Origin: Hypericum androsaemum
Taxonomy: Eukaryota; Streptophyta; Magnoliopsida; Malpighiales; Hypericaceae
Length of the DNA: 64,000 nucleotides
Assembly: GCA_963995505.1 (NCBI GenBank)
Contig: OZ023180.1
Coordinates: forward strand, 11,732,689-11,796,688
Reading direction: 5' to 3'
The notes beneath the pieces were generated by a model. It was not told the origin of the DNA. It saw nothing but the letters and a program-made list of their open reading frames with translations, and did no database searches. The position numbers and the translations under genes are program-made. Shown here one piece after another: positions 10,457 through 20,212 of the stretch (its first letter is position 1; each line of letters opens with the position of its first letter).

Positions 10457-13193
10457 TAAGGGTGCCCAAATGGTAATCTGTAATTAGTAAAGGTAAATAT
10501 CAGTATTTGGTAAGTTCGAGATCGGTAATTTGGTATTTAGCATTTAATTTGGTAGGGGTTTTCTGAAAAATTTTGAAAATATCGGTAATCGATAAATTTT
10601 GGTTAATAATGGTATTTTACCCAAAATTTATCGAGTACCAAAGTACTAAATTGATCTTTTGCCAAGTATAAATATAAGAAAAAATAACCCTACACTCAGT
10701 CTGTTAATCTCTCACATAACAGAAAGGCGCAAAAAGGTGAGTTTTGATTCATATTTTTTACCTAGGATTTTCGATTTGAGGGCTTTTGTTTAGGATTTTT
10801 GTCTTTTTTAATTTGGGGTTATCGATTTATGGTTTTTGATTTGGGTTATTATCCATGGTGGCTTTCTCAACATTCAGCTCTACAACTTAATTTCTAGCTG
10901 AAGCAGTAAGATTTTCTTCTAGATAATGAAAAATATATGATGTTTTAAAGTAGTTTATACATATATAAATAGAGGCAGATGATGACATTATAATCCATTA
11001 TAATTTTTATGATCTTGTCGTCTTAATTAAATTTTAAATTACTTCCACTAAATTTGGATGTATGTTTTTACTTATGCAGCTTTGTTAACTTTAGTATTCA
11101 ATGAATGAAGAAGTCAATACGGCTGATCATGCTCCCAGCCAGAAAAAGAGGAGGCAGATGGCCCCAAGGTCATCATTTAAGGCTAATTATGAGAAGTTTG
11201 TAGCCGAGGATGGGACATCAATGGCACATTCCAAGGCTGAAATTAGAGCAGACACTAACAAAAATAGGACTTCCGGTCTGAAGAGTCAAAGCAATGTATG
11301 CAAGGAAATGATCAAGGAAACTGACTCCTCTCAAACCATCCTTGGAATGGGGTTCACTACGAACGGGGTTTGGGGTGGGAATGCGAACATGATGAGCACT
11401 ATCAAGTGCGATACCCAAACAATTAGAAAGGCTTTAGTACAGTTGGTAATTAGAGCTGAGCTGCCCTTTAGTTTTGTTGCTCATCCTGCATTTATAAATT
11501 TTTTGTGTCTATCGTCTGTCCTAAGTTTCGGGTCCCTTCACGATGGACAATGCAACATAATACGTATCTACTATTTGTAAATGAGAAAGAGATGTTCATA
11601 AAGTCAAAGCAAATAATTTCCTTCACTAGTGACTCGTGGACATCTAATCAGAGTGTTAATTATATGTGTTTGACTACTCATATTTTATTGATGATAATTG
11701 GGTGTTGCATAAGCGGTTAATCAATTTTTGTCCAATTAGTTCACATAAGGGAGAAGACATCGAACTAGCTATTGATAAATATTTTTGTGATTGGGGGCTG
11801 GAAAACATCTTTACAATAACTGTTGATAATGCTAGTTCGAATGATGTTGCTATGCGTTATTTGAAGGCCAAATATTGCAACAAGTCAACTAGTATATTGA
11901 TGTGTGAGATGATGCATATGAGGTGCGTAGCACTTATTGCTAATTTGGTTATGAAAAAGGGATTGAAGTTGATGGATGTTTCAGTGGTGAAGATTAGAGA
12001 AGTTGTGAAACATATAAAAGCATCTCTGAAGAGGCTAGGGAAGTTTAAGGAATGTGTCAATGCAAAAAATATTGACAGTAAGTGTTCTTTAGTGCAAGAT
12101 GTGACAACTAGATAGAACTTAACTTACTCAATGTTGGCGTCTACTATCAAATTAGAAAAAGTTTTTGGAAGATATGAAGATGAGAATAAAAGTTTCATAA
12201 GTGAATTGACATGTTAAAGGAAAATGTTGGGTACCAGACTTCTCAGATTGGAAAAATGGTAAAAGGTTTGTGGTATTTTTGAAACACTTTGATGAACTAA
12301 CTTTGAAAGTATCAGAGTCCAAATTTGCTACTTCCAACACTTTTTCTCACGAAATTGTGACCCTAGATGAGGCACTAAGAGAATAGAAAGAATCTTCTGA
12401 TAGTGACATTGTCAGAATGGCAATAGCCATGAAAGTCAAGTATGACAAGTATTAGGGAGATCTTGAAAAATCGAACAAGTTACTCTTTGTTGCGGTCATC
12501 TTTGATCCACGTGTGAAGTTAGATTATGTGGAGTTGTGTTAGAATGACATGTATGGAAAAAAGGCGGGTACAATGTTTACACAAGTCAAAGACACACTCT
12601 ATGCTTTGTTTGAAGATTATAGAAAAAAAATGGTTCAAGAAAAATGGAGGAGATGTAAGTATGGAAAATGATGGAGAAGGTGGTGAAATAATATTATTAA
12701 TGTCATATTAATTGTTTATAGGTAGATTTCTTTGGGTCTAACCAATGTGGAGACATTGTTATATGTCCAAGATTGACTCAAAAATGTCAATTTTCAAATT
12801 GACAATCTATAAGAGTTTATTTTTTAAATGTGAAGAAGGTAAGAAGTCTTATTTTTTAGTGTTCGTTTTCATCTTATAGTTTTATATTTTTAACATCTAA
12901 TAGTTTTGTTTTGTGCTTTATTTCAGAGTTGTCCAGACTCTCTTTGAATTGAAGTCCAAGTTCGACGCTTACTTTCACTTCCTCCAACAACTTTGATGAA
13001 TCCAATGAACTTGAATTTGTGTTTATTGGAACAATGTTTGTAATGATGGATAGATGGACTTGTTCTTGTTAAACTTGAATTTGTGCTCATTAGAACTATG
13101 TTTATTTATGGATCAGGATTGGAAGAGGATTTTTTTAGTATTTTGGTATTCGGTAAATCTAGCATTTGGAATTGGTAAATATAAGTAGAACAA
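10457..13193 (+). mobile_element. Degenerate hAT transposon
   Basis: It begins TAAGGGTGCCCAAATGG and is bounded by a perfect 8-bp repeat AGTAGAAC (10449-10456, 13194-13201), consistent with hAT insertion. The terminal inverted repeats are poorly conserved, although ATTTGGTA/TACCAAAT-type subterminal motifs occur at both ends. The interior encodes a broken zf-BED transposase. It lies about 70 bp beyond the gypsy element. The right boundary rests mainly on the target-site duplication. Confidence 0.75.
11101..12711 (+). pseudogene. hAT transposase relic (zf-BED, RICESLEEPER type)
   Basis: It opens with a basic SQKKRRQMAPRSS leader. The catalytic-domain hallmarks follow across shifted frames: FTSDSWTSNQSVNYMCLTTH near 11620, DNASSNDVAMRYLK at 11825-11865, and MRCVALIANLVMKKGLKLMD at 11920-11975, then a run matching the IREVVKHIKASLKRLGKFKEC helices. 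After 12115 there are many stops. The C-terminal dimerisation domain, which should end the protein, is not recognisable. No functional protein is possible from this copy. Confidence 0.75.
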
Positions 13194-13201
13194 TTTTGAC
13201 C

Positions 13202-13770
13202 AAAGAAATAGAGGCTTTCAGAATCTTTCCTGCAACATTGACCACCTGATGAAAGCGCTTATGCCAGCACATCAAGGCCTTGGTGACATGCCCCAATTGT
13301 CATGAATTGAAGCCATATGACTATTGAGATTCAGTGCTCTTGACTACTTCGTGCTCTCGGTAGAACACCCATCCAAGCTTTCACAGAGCATTCCTTGACT
13401 CTAGAAATATAGTGTTGCAATTTAACACCGGTCTCGAGGGTCCACAAGAGACGAAACTAATAAAAACACAATTTTATTAATCTATAAAAAAACACAATTT
13501 TTAGTTTATTAATCTCCCATCCCACAGAAATGGATATGGTGGAAAACAAAGCATCATATACACCAAAGACCATCTGCGATCAAACAAAAAAACAAAAGAA
13601 GACTGACCAAAGCCCATAAAGGAATTCAATGAACAGCAACAAGATATGCTGCAGTCATTTAACTCCAATTCGAACTCAATTTGACATTTAAAAAAAAGGA
13701 GCCAAATGAACGATACAAGTTGCAGAGAAAAGACAAAAGAGTCAGAAAGGGAAACAATAACCATGAATTC
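13202..13770. other. Intergenic stretch between hAT and snoRNA cluster
   Basis: I see no coding region of note here. The right-hand part is probably the 3' end of the minus-strand snoRNA precursor. The rest is unassigned. Confidence 0.5.
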
Positions 13771-13774
13771 TTAG

Positions 13775-13891
13775 GCCTCAGTCAAATCCATTAACATCAA
13801 GGTAATGTAGCTTCCACCAAGTAGGTTCTCCCTGGCAAGCAGGGACTTGGCTCCACCACACCTCGTACAGGCGGATTGACTCATCATAGGC
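13775..13891 (-). ncRNA. Candidate long C/D-box snoRNA
   Basis: On the minus strand, box C ATGATGA (13887-13881) is preceded by GCCT, and box D CTGA (13781-13778) is followed by GGC. The flanks pair as the short terminal stem expected of C/D snoRNAs. The interior can fold into a nested hairpin: CCAAG...CTTGG outside TCCCTG...CAGGGA. At about 117 nt it is longer than a typical methylation guide (70-100 nt). C/D snoRNAs guide 2'-O-methylation or processing of rRNA in the nucleolus. I could not assign a target or a named homologue. Confidence 0.5.
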
Positions 13892-13953
13892 AATCAATCA
13901 AAAATACAAAGAAATGTCATGAGAGAGAAACAAGAGAGAAGAGACCCATTTCT

Positions 13954-14039
13954 TGGCTCAGACAGATCACAGCTTTTTCAATCAAGAATTCTCAGAAGCA
14001 GAACTGGCATTCAAGCTGTTATTTTAATCATCACTGCCA
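13954..14039 (-). ncRNA. Candidate C/D-box snoRNA
   Basis: The order on the minus strand is: 5' stem TGGC (14039-14036), box C GTGATGA (14034-14028), D' box CTGA (13995-13992), box D CTGA (13961-13958), 3' stem GCCA (13957-13954). The stem pairs perfectly and the total length, 86 nt, is normal for the class. The candidate guide upstream of D' is GCCAGTTCTGC; I have not matched it to rRNA. It lies in the same orientation as the neighbouring candidate and downstream of the same promoter. Confidence 0.6.
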
Positions 14040-14040
14040 T

Positions 14041-14112
14041 CTCAAAAACCAAAAACAAAAATATATCATGCTATAGAAGTAAGAGGATAAATCCAATTTT
14101 AATCATCACCAA
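14041..14112 (-). ncRNA. Weak third C/D-box snoRNA candidate
   Basis: Box C GTGATGA (14109-14103) begins the same 14-nt string GTGATGATTAAAAT found in the next candidate, hinting at duplication. No canonical CTGA box D follows; the best match is TTGA. No terminal stem is obvious. It is either a decayed copy or a chance match. Confidence 0.25.
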
Positions 14113-14215
14113 CCACTAAAATCCTTCCAAAACAACAAACAGCAAAAAAGAAACCATAATTACGAGTTACAGAAAACAATAGCTGCTTGAACCTGGAACA
14201 AGGCGTGTGCGTGGG

Positions 14216-14351
14216 TTTATATACGAGAGGCTAAACCCTAACCTGGGGTGGGTGGAACGTAGAGCTTGGTGACTTGGGGCGGCTTCAAAGCGGACTCGAG
14301 CTTAGGCTTAGGCTTTCATAGAAAATAAGTTGGGCTTCAGCTCAAAGCCCA
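14216..14351 (-). promoter_or_regulatory. TATA + telo-box + site-II promoter
   Basis: Read on the minus strand towards the snoRNA candidates: site-II motifs (TGGGCTT at 14351-14345, and in inverse orientation at 14331-14337), a telo-box (AAACCCTAA in reverse, 14241-14233), then TATATAAA (14223-14216). The combination of telo-box and site II is known from plant ribosomal-protein and snoRNA gene promoters. Transcription would start near 14185, about 75 nt before the first box C. Confidence 0.55.
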
Positions 14352-14650
14352 TGATGGGAGTCATGAACTGGCAACCAAAGCCTTATCCAACGACATAATA
14401 TACAATGGTTTTTTTACGGGAAATAATTGTTGTCAAATTAATTCCAGACATTCATGTTCCCACACCAACAATAAAAATATGTGAAACAATTCATATTATT
14501 GCTTCTTCTTTTTTTTTTTAGATTGGCGGGTTTCGTCCTATAACCCACCTTTTTGAGAGGTATACTATAATATAATCCACCTGAACTGATACATTTTCCA
14601 ATAAATGTCGCAAGTTATCCGTTGCAATATCGGGCGACCGGTCGGTCTTG
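14352..14650. other. Intergenic spacer
   Basis: The spacer holds a poly-T tract at 14510-14520 and AT-rich sequence; no gene is seen. It would contain downstream sequence of the small minus-strand ORF at 14651-14821 if that is real. Confidence 0.4.
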
Positions 14651-14821
14651 CTAGGTGCGCGTCCACTTACAAGCTTGCAAAAGTTGGAAGGAAACTGCAG
14701 TCTTGCTCAAAAGGAATGACATCCCTCGGAAGGCGTATCTTCTGTCAAAGATGACATTTCCCATCTCAACCAGCGGAACGTACTGCTGCAACGGATCAAG
14801 CAGACTCCAATCGCCTCCCAT
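14651..14821 (-). CDS. Short conserved-looking ORF or exon, function unknown
   Basis: A 56-residue frame starts ATGGGAGGCGATTGG and reads MGGDWSLLDPLQQYVPLVEM..., continuing with IFDRRYAFRGMSFLLSK. The composition is natural protein-like: balanced and not repetitive. The frame runs into a GTAAGT splice-donor sequence at 14670-14665, so it may be a first coding exon rather than a complete protein. It lies 400 bp downstream of the PPR gene on the same strand. It could therefore also be a fragment in that gene's 3' region. I do not recognise the family. Confidence 0.35.
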   Translation of the reverse strand: MGGDWSLLDPLQQYVPLVEMGNVIFDRRYAFRGMSFLLSKTAVSFQLLQACKWTRT

Positions 14822-15220
14822 TTTGAATTAGTCGAGACCTTACAAACCTCCAATTGCAATGTCGACATAGGCAGAGGAGTCGCGCCGCAAATCTGTGCTG
14901 CTTCGTTTGTTTATTACTGCCAATGTGCACAGGTGGTGAAACCATTATTCCTGGTCAAGTGGTCCTTCCCGGCAAAGGAAAGACAGTGCAAGCAACAGTC
15001 CTTGTAATTAGCTCAAAGAAGCAGTTAAATCGCCACCATGAAATGATAGCTAACGCAATCCGCTGCAAAAACAGAGAAAGGTCTCCCCATTAGACAGCTC
15101 TCCAATTCTCCCACGGTAGATAATTCCATGATTCTTGTTGATCACAAGATGCTTTGTTCGTCATGTTGACGGGCTTGAACTTTAGTAACTTGACCAACAG
15201 TCTGAGCTCATACTGTTTGC
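14822..15220. other. Spacer / probable 3' region of the PPR gene
   Basis: This is downstream of the PPR stop codon on the minus strand. A plus-strand frame at 14854-15093 looks like chance. No other feature is supported. Confidence 0.4.
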
Positions 15221-16495
15221 TTATGCCAACCAGCTAGTTCCAGCAGCAATTTTAACTCGCCTTTCTTCCATTTCCATCCTCAACCTCTGGGCCTCCTCGT
15301 ATTTACCTACACTAGCATAGATCCTGCCCAGTGATATATAATTCCCATGATTTTCAGGTTCCATCTCAAGCAAAGCCTTTCCTGCAATCTCAGCAAGCTC
15401 CACTTCCCCGTAAGTTTGACAAGCTCCTAGAAGGGCACCCCAAGCTTTTGCCGTCGCCTTGACTGGCATTTTTGATATGATATTATACGCATCGTACAAC
15501 CTACCCGCTCTACTCAGAACATCAATCAAGCAAGAGTAGTGATCGCTGCTCGGTTTCAAGGCATACTCTTTGGGAATCCTATTGAAGTAATGCAAGGCCT
15601 CGTCTGCTAACCCGGCATGGCTACAAGCCTTCAAAACTGCCAGGAAACAAATGTCATCGGGCCGTACGTTTGCAAGTTCCATTTCACGAAAATATTCGAG
15701 GGCAGTCCTTGCATCTCCATGAAACGCATAAACCGATATCAAACTGCTCCACGCAACCACATCCTTCTCCTTCATACTCTTGAATACACAGCTTGCACTA
15801 GCAAGATATCCAGCTCGTCCATAGGCCTCCACAAGGCCACTCCTTAGCTGGTAATTCGGGTCAATCCCGTTCCGTATTGCATAACCATGGATCTCCTTAA
15901 CCAACCCTAACGCCGCTAACCCCACACAAGCAGGCAATAAAGCAAGCAAAGTAATCAAGTTTGGCTTCAGCCTCCACTTCCACATTTCCCTATAGAGCAT
16001 AATGGCCTTCGCGGGCCCATCCTCCACACTCGGAAACGCACTGATCATAGTGTTAAAAGTAGACGCGCTAGGCGCGACATCCATCGCACGGAACACACCC
16101 AAAGCATCATCCACCCGACCACAACGGCTATAAACAGAGATCATCGCATTCCAAACGACAGCGTTTCTCTGGGGAATTTCGTCGAACACCTTGCGTGCGG
16201 AGGCAACCGACCCGCACTTGCCGTACATGTCGACGAGGGCGCTGGCCACGAACGGGTTGGAGAGCAGGCCGGCTTTGGTGGCGTGGGAGTGGATGGAGGA
16301 GCCGAGCCACGGGCGGGGGAGGGCGGCGCAGGACTTGAGGGCGAGCGGGAAAACGACGGCGTCGAGGGGGAGAGCGAGGGTGGTTTGCATGTGGTGGAAG
16401 AGGGCGAGGGCCTTCTCGTGGAGGCCTTGGTTCACGTGGGACGTTAGCTCCTTGGTCAACGCAACCAGGCGAAGGTTGTTGGGGGAACAGCTCAT
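15221..16495 (-). CDS. Pentatricopeptide repeat (PPR) protein, PLS class with E motifs
   Basis: The intact, intronless 424-residue frame starts MSCSPNNLRLVALTKEL. It shows the tandem degenerate 35-residue helical repeats of the PLS type: ALVDMYGKCGSVASARKVFDE (about 85-105), NAMISVYSRCGRVDDALGVF (about 115-134), LVEAYGRAGYLASASCVF, SSLISVYAFHGDARTALEYF, LKACSHAGLADEALHYFN. The C-terminus from about residue 310 is a standard E/E+ region (CLIDVLSRAGRLYDAY, AWGALLGACQTYGEVELAE, NYISLGRIYASVGKYEEAQRLR). There is no DYW deaminase domain. Such proteins bind organellar RNA and support editing or processing in mitochondria or plastids. The length and layout resemble Arabidopsis At1g03510 as I remember it. 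No frameshifts are visible. Confidence 0.92.
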   Translation of the reverse strand: MSCSPNNLRLVALTKELTSHVNQGLHEKALALFHHMQTTLALPLDAVVFPLALKSCAALPRPWLGSSIHSHATKAGLLSNPFVASALVDMYGKCGSVASARKVFDEIPQRNAVVWNAMISVYSRCGRVDDALGVFRAMDVAPSASTFNTMISAFPSVEDGPAKAIMLYREMWKWRLKPNLITLLALLPACVGLAALGLVKEIHGYAIRNGIDPNYQLRSGLVEAYGRAGYLASASCVFKSMKEKDVVAWSSLISVYAFHGDARTALEYFREMELANVRPDDICFLAVLKACSHAGLADEALHYFNRIPKEYALKPSSDHYSCLIDVLSRAGRLYDAYNIISKMPVKATAKAWGALLGACQTYGEVELAEIAGKALLEMEPENHGNYISLGRIYASVGKYEEAQRLRMEMEERRVKIAAGTSWLA

Positions 16496-16633
16496 GTCGT
16501 TATTCTAGGGGCTCGTTTTGTGATTTCCAAGGCGGGAATTGGGAAATTGGCGATATGAATATGATATTGATTTGTTAGAATTCTTTTTGTTTTGGGATTT
16601 GTTGAGGAGAGGCGACCAAGGGGTAAAAAAACC
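16496..16633. other. 5' flank of the PPR gene
   Basis: This is the only upstream sequence left between the PPR start codon and a MULE insertion (element plus duplication from 16625). The promoter must therefore lie in about 130 bp or within the transposon. Confidence 0.55.
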
Positions 16634-16879
16634 GGGCATGGATTGAGTGGGGACATGGGGTAGTTCCCACTCATATGGACTAAAGGTAGTGAATGGATAA
16701 TTTGGACAATAAAATTATATTCGGATAATATTAGAATATTAGCAAAAGTAAATGAGAGATAAATAATTAATTAGTTTCTTTAAACCCAAAACTCTACTAT
16801 TGGTTGACTCTTCACATTTCTCTTCCTTTCAAAATTCAAAATTATCCACTCAATAAAACTTATGGTCTTCAAAATACAA

Positions 16880-17215
16880 CTTGGAATCGATCCAAATTTT
16901 GGGTCGTACTCTGGGTTAACCTGTTCAACCGGACGGACCACCGGTCGGACCAGATTTTTTTATTTAAAAAATAAATATATTAGACCAGGTCGGATCGGAT
17001 ATTAGAATATAACCAATAGGAATATTAGATCGGGTCGGACCGGATATGTTTTTTTTATTAAAAAAATCTTGGTGAACCAACCCGGGTTGATCAGATTTTT
17101 GGTCAGCCATTTGGTCTGACCAAATTTAGTTCGGTTCGCAAGGTAACCATTTTTTGGTCAAAATCCTGTATGCCTTTACACTCGTATCCTGATCGGACCA
17201 CATATTTTAAAATTC
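16880..17215. repeat. MITE-like repeat (also at 61245-61715)
   Basis: Both segments share strings such as TTTGGTCTGAC and a GGTAACC block after it, plus many GGTCGGACCGG-type pieces. The similarity over both halves suggests the same short repeat family, here nested inside a MULE. I could not define the termini. Confidence 0.4.
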
Positions 17216-17264
17216 GGAGGACGACGACACACAAACCACTATTTGTAAACATGCTAACCACTAT

Positions 17265-17805
17265 ACTAATATTACTACACATGCAAATCAATATCACTAT
17301 ATATGAAAATCAATATAACTATTTATGAAAATCACTATCGCTACACTTGTAAACCAATATCACTACATACGAAAACCAATATCCCAACATTCAAAAACCA
17401 ATATCGCTACACTCGAAAATCAATATCGCTACACATGCAAACCAATATTGCTACATACGAAAACCAATATCACTATATACGCAAACCAATATCACTACAT
17501 ACAAAAACTAATATCCCAACATCTGAAAACCAATATCCCAACATCCAAAAACTAATATACGAAAACCAATATCCGAAAACCAATATATGAAAACTAATAT
17601 ATTCGAAAACTAATATCACTACATACGAAAATCAATATCCCAACATCCGAAAACCAATATCCCAACATACGAAAACCAATATTCTAACATACGAAAACCA
17701 ATATTCCAACATACGAAAACCAATATTCCCACATACGAAAACCAATATCCTAACATCTGAAAACCAATATCCTAACATCTGAAAACCAATATCCCATGTA
17801 CCCGT
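17265..17805 (+). repeat. 21-22 bp tandem array (AACCAATATC family), array 1
   Basis: About 25 degenerate units of the form AAAACCAATATCNCNACATACG follow head to tail with a 21-22 bp period. The core AACCAATATC is the most constant part. The period makes spurious reading frames rich in NQY and KTNI, which are not genes. Confidence 0.9.
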
Positions 17806-17823
17806 ATACCCGTCATCACAACT

Positions 17824-18120
17824 TCATGTACCCGTTGAAATCCTCCAACGCTTCCTCCTCTCCGCCGCCGCCATAGGGGAACTTTCAATTCCCGCCGTTG
17901 TCGAACCGTACGAGAGCGTGCAGCTCAGGGGCGCCGAAGTAGTCGAGTAAATTTTACTGGGTTCGGGTAGCTTACGCACCGCAGTTGCGACCTCGTCAAG
18001 ATCGAGGGCTGGGGTAGGTGTAGGCCATGTAGGACGGCTGTTCGAAGTGTGAAGTGGAAGCCTCCATCCGGGACAAAGTCGCCCTATCGAGCTCGTTAAA
18101 GTTCTGGCTCCGGTCATCGT
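17824..18120 (-). pseudogene. Gene-like fragment probably captured by the MULE
   Basis: This GC-rich minus-strand segment reads as protein-like in three successive frames: NFNELDRATLSRMEAS, then DEVATAVRKLPEP, then LLDYFGAPELHALVRFDNGG and EEEALEDFNGYMKL. The frame changes and a stop suggest a decayed exon copy. I do not recognise the parent gene. Captured host fragments are characteristic of Pack-MULEs, and the sister element at 30840 carries a clear one. Confidence 0.45.
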
Positions 18121-18196
18121 CGTCCGTCCGTCTCCGTGCCTGCACGCTCTCGTAAAAGCTTGCTTTGGTTGGTTGGATCTTCGGTCGTGGCCACCG

Positions 18197-18352
18197 ACGG
18201 CTTTTAGATCGAGAGAGAGAGAGAGAGAGTGTGTGTGGGGGTTTGGGGGGCTCGAGACAGGGAAGGGAGGGGATAATGGAACGCTTTTAGATTGAGAGAG
18301 AGAGAGTGTGTGTGGGTTTGGGGGGCTCGAGACAGGGAAGGTAGGAGGTAAT
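18197..18352 (+). repeat. Tandem duplication of an 80-bp GA/GT-rich unit
   Basis: The unit beginning GCTTTTAGAT(C/T)GAGAGAGAG, followed by a GTGTGTG run and GGGGCTCGAGACAGGGAAG, occurs twice in direct order (18197 and 18282). It is internal to MULE copy 1. Confidence 0.75.
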
Positions 18353-18545
18353 GGAAATTAGGACAGTGAATTTTAATAAAAAGGTCAAAAATACCCTTCG
18401 TGTGATAATGACCGTCAGATCAATTTTTTATATTAAAAAAATGGATCCAAGGGCCCTGAATGAGTCCCCTCCGTGGGGATAACTTTTTAGTAGTCCTCAC
18501 TCAATCCAAGACCAAAAAAACCATGGTCACTAATCTTTTAAAAAA

Positions 18546-19735
18546 GAGAAAAGTCTACTTTAGTACCCTGTAGTATACCCCAAAATTACTTTAGTACCCT
18601 ATGGTAAAAAATTGACCAATCGAGTCATACTTATTCCAATTAACATCAAAAAGGTCTACGGGTAGCTGCCCGAAGCCTTCCCGACCTGTCCGAACCCTGC
18701 CCGTCCAACTAAGCAAGCCACGTCACTAATTTTTTGATGACGTAGATCTTTTCTTTCTCTCTCCTCCTCCTCTTCCTTCTTCGTTGCCAATTTACCAATT
18801 TGCTAGCTTGAGGTCTCGCGGAGGGCATCGCGGCTATCCGGGGCGGGAAGGCCGATGCCGGTGAGGCGGAGGAGATCCGGTGGCGGCAGGGCATCAATGA
18901 AGTGCGCGGCCTACCATCACCTCTTCCTAGGCCGTCTTGAGCGGGAGCCGGCCGGGACCCACATTGGGGTTGGTCTCGGAGTACAAGTACCGGAAGTCGA
19001 CGGGGAGGGCGAAGCTCCTCACTGGGTCTGGGAGGGGATGACTCGAGCAAGAGCTCATCGAAATCTGCAAGAGGCGAGAAGGACAAGACCTCTCTGACTC
19101 CAACTACTAGTCCATTACGATGCCGTCGAGAGTGCCATTTATGTCGACGTCGACGCCCAACTTCCAAGTCCCGATGTCTAGCCTCCGAGTCTCGCCGACA
19201 CCCACCCTCCTAATCCTGACGCTCAACTTCCAAGTCCCGACTCATCTCTCTCTCTCTCTCTCTCTCACTTACGCCCAGCTTTATGAGCAGGTCTTCCGGC
19301 GAGTAACCATCGCCGACCGTGAAATTTGCAGCGCCGCGGGGATGATGTGGATGAGCTTCTCATGGCTCACCGGCAGATTCGCAGAGGTGGAACGACTGCG
19401 GGGGCAGAGAAAATGGGTCGAGGGGTGGGCCTCTCAAACGGGTCGAGGTACGGGATCGAACGGTAGTTTCGCTGATCAACGAGCACTCTGAGTCAGGTAT
19501 GGGATCGAACGGGCCTCTCGAACGAGAAGAAGAAGAGAGAGGGGAGAGCCACGTCATCAAAAATTAGTGAAGTGGCTTGCTTAGTTGGACGGACAGGGTT
19601 CGGGCAGGTCGGGAAGGCTTCGGACAGCTGCCCGTGGACCTTTTTGATGTTAATTAGAATAAGTATGACTCGATTGATCGGTTTTTTACCACAGGGTACT
19701 AAAGTAATTTTGGGGTACACTAATTTTTGTTTTGT
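18546..19735. mobile_element. MULE family 'b', copy 1 (long terminal inverted repeats)
   Basis: The left arm (about 18546-18740) and right arm (about 19548-19725) are long inverted repeats sharing CTTTAGTACCCTGTGGT-, GAGTCATACTTATT- and CCGAAGCCTTCCCGACCTG-type blocks. The same arms form the complete element at 37292-37858. The outermost right end has degenerated, so I cannot read a duplication. The 800-bp interior is GC-rich and gene-like on the minus strand (a 152-residue frame with a SFSPLADFDELLLESSPPRP stretch), plausibly captured host sequence that I do not recognise. It abuts MULE copy 1 with only 23 bp between. Confidence 0.75.
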
Positions 19736-20022
19736 CTTTTATAGCCACTAATTATATCAAGTCATTCTAATTTCATTATGAAAATTTTCAAAATATCATA
19801 AATTTTTCGCTTTTAATCTCTATATCTCTCCTTTGTATCTTCTCTCTCGTTTCTATAGACAGCACTGCTGTTACACCATCATTCAGCCTCGAACTTACAC
19901 ATTCTTCATCATAATCTTGACGAAATACGCGGACAATGGATTTCAACTATAAGACTCGATTAACAATATCACTTTATAAAGTCACTAGTTAAGCTTCGAG
20001 AAGGAATTGATACAAAAAAAAA
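19736..20022. other. Spacer / LINE 5' region
   Basis: This AT-rich sequence leads into the LINE ORF1. It ends in an A9 run just before the ATG at 20023. No separate gene is seen. Confidence 0.45.
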
Positions 20023-20212
20023 ATGGACCCTGAGTTCTCTCCCCATCACCCAACTTCCCTCTCGCCCCAGCCACCCCAACCGGTCCCTCTCAATGCCCAA
20101 CAGCCGCCCCCAATCATCCCGACTACCCAGACTCCATCTCCCCCACAAGCCTTCCACCCGAGTTCCCTTCCTCCACATCACCCCAACCACCAAGCCCTCC
20201 CATCATGGGATC

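Larger units (their letters stand above)
16634..18513 (+). mobile_element. MULE family 'a', copy 1 (non-autonomous)
   Basis: The ends are imperfect inverted repeats: GGGCATGGATTGAGTGGGGAC at the left, and at the right the reverse complement of GGTCTTGGATTGAGTGAGGAC. A perfect 9-bp duplication AAAAAAACC flanks it (16625-16633, 18514-18522), which points to Mutator-like transposition. Inside are a MITE-like segment, a 540-bp array of a 21-22 bp repeat, a GC-rich gene-like fragment, and GA/GT-rich duplicated DNA. No transposase frame is present. It sits 130 bp upstream of the PPR gene. Two relatives occur at 30840-35293 and 55128-56845. Confidence 0.88.

Noticed and set aside
14854..15093. 79-residue plus-strand frame
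   Set aside because: No domain, and opposite to the more protein-like minus-strand frame nearby.
17265..17805. Reading frames encoding repeated NQY/KTNI motifs, also in the other arrays
   Set aside because: They follow from the 21-22 bp repeat period and not from selection; frames exist on several phases and the arrays sit inside transposons.
18709..19167. 152-residue minus-strand frame as an independent gene
   Set aside because: It lies between MULE inverted arms and has no recognisable domain; treated as possible captured sequence.
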